Of a stretch of 24,234 nt of DNA, positions 23,641 to 24,234 are shown piece after piece. The position numbers and the translations under genes are program-made. A model generated the notes under the pieces. That model searched no databases. It saw nothing but the letters and a program-made list of their open reading frames with translations, and was not told where the DNA came from. Numbering within the stretch: position 1 is the stretch's first letter; every line of letters starts with the position of its first letter. The stretch covers positions 1-24,234 of the forward strand of contig CAYUFA010000039.1 of the NCBI GenBank assembly GCA_964443845.1, in the 5' to 3' direction. Origin of the DNA: UBA9214 sp964443845. GTDB lineage: Bacteria > Pseudomonadota > Gammaproteobacteria > UBA9214.

Positions 23641-24234
23641 ACGCCCACGTCTATTCCGTCGATTTCGAACTGGAGCCGGCGGACAATGACCGACTGGCCA
23701 ACCTGTGCGGCCAGCTGGATGCGCATCTGCACCTGCTGGAGCAGCGCCTGGGCGTGGAGATCAACAACCGCGGCAACCGGTTCCGCGTGCTGGGCGACGC
23801 GGTCCCGGTGGAACACGCCCGCAAGGTGATCGAAACCCTGTACGCGGCCACGGCGCAGACGCGGCTCAGCCCGGAGCGCATCCACCTGCAGTTGCAGGAA
23901 TCCGGCGCGCGGGCCGTGGCGGACGAGACGCCGGAGGATGCCGGGATCAGCATCCGCACTCCGGGCGGCATCATCAGCCCGCGTGGCCGCAACCAGAAAC
24001 ACTACCTGCGCAGCATCCTCAAGCACGATCTCAATTTCGGCATCGGCCCGGCCGGCACCGGCAAGACCTACCTCGCCGTGGCCTGCGCGGTGCAGGCGCT
24101 GGAGCAGGAAAAGGTCAGCCGGCTGGTGCTGGTGCGCCCCGCCGTGGAGGCAGGGGAACGGCTTGGCTTCCTGCCCGGTGACATGACCCAGAAGGTCGAT
24201 CCCTACCTGCGCCCGCTGTACGACGCGCTCTACG
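23637..24234 (+). CDS. ybeZ: PhoH-like ATPase (YbeZ family), 5' part
   Basis: The first 199 codons are present and the gene leaves the window. The start is TTG at 23637, overlapping the miaB TGA as TTGA; no ATG gives a family-like N-terminus, and gaggg lies 4 bases upstream. Homology to YbeZ is clear: ELEPADNDRLANLCGQLD, LEQRLGVEINNRGNRF, the Walker A GPAGTGKTYLAVA (137-149), and RPAVEAGERLGFLPGDMTQKVDPYLRPLYDALY. PhoH-family ATPases bind RNA and act with the endoribonuclease YbeY, whose gene is expected just beyond the right edge. The miaB-phoH-ybeY order is typical of gammaproteobacteria. Confidence 0.93.
   Translation, partial: MNAHVYSVDFELEPADNDRLANLCGQLDAHLHLLEQRLGVEINNRGNRFRVLGDAVPVEHARKVIETLYAATAQTRLSPERIHLQLQESGARAVADETPEDAGISIRTPGGIISPRGRNQKHYLRSILKHDLNFGIGPAGTGKTYLAVACAVQALEQEKVSRLVLVRPAVEAGERLGFLPGDMTQKVDPYLRPLYDALY

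Overview
The window reads as chromosomal DNA of a GC-rich, free-living gammaproteobacterium. The evidence is a class A (E. coli-like) RNase P RNA, a miaB-phoH(ybeZ) gene pair, an EfpL-type elongation factor P paralogue, a YjjV-like TatD protein and a Uup ABC-F ATPase. A DsrC/TusE-family protein, a sirohydrochlorin-chelatase-like protein and a haem c lipoprotein would suit a Chromatiales/Ectothiorhodospiraceae-like, possibly sulfur-metabolising, lineage, but that placement is inference. No tRNA, complete insertion sequence, prophage or CRISPR array was seen. Most of the window is housekeeping or conserved accessory genes in short operons, with little intergenic DNA.

Layout. 1-3264: a perfect inverted repeat abuts the stop codon of a membrane-anchored metallophosphoesterase (-). 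Divergent from that gene is a short CbiX/SirB-like chelatase (+), which converges on and overlaps a two-gene hypothetical operon (-). 3265-6266: uup (+) and a pirin (+), separated by a REP-like palindromic stretch. 6287-7342: an slyD-efpL operon (-). 7451-10904: a GIY-YIG protein, a GltD-like flavoprotein without gltB beside it, a CopD-like membrane protein, a DsrC/TusE-like protein and a small frameshifted gene, all (+). 11064-13356: an orphan lipoprotein (+), about 470 bp without a credible gene, then tcdA (-). 13435-16103 (+): a tight cluster of tatD-like, gamma-glutamylcyclotransferase-like, DUF2905 and cupin genes, then a tandem universal stress protein gene behind an AT-rich promoter. 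16111-20403 (-): an unusual receiver-TM-extracytoplasmic protein and ppc, the latter preceded by a terminator-like hairpin in its leader. 20657-24234: a TPR-like protein (+), rnpB (+), a haem c lipoprotein (-), miaB (+) and the start of phoH (+), which is cut by the window edge.

The main functional groups are translation and RNA maturation (efpL, tcdA, miaB, rnpB, uup, phoH), protein folding (slyD), central carbon and nitrogen metabolism (ppc, gltD-like) and stress response (usp). The points most worth a second look are the ppc leader hairpin, the DsrC-like protein whose terminal cysteine position is serine, the membrane-tethered receiver protein, and the perfect 25-bp inverted repeat at the left edge. 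I found no convincing entirely new multi-gene system.
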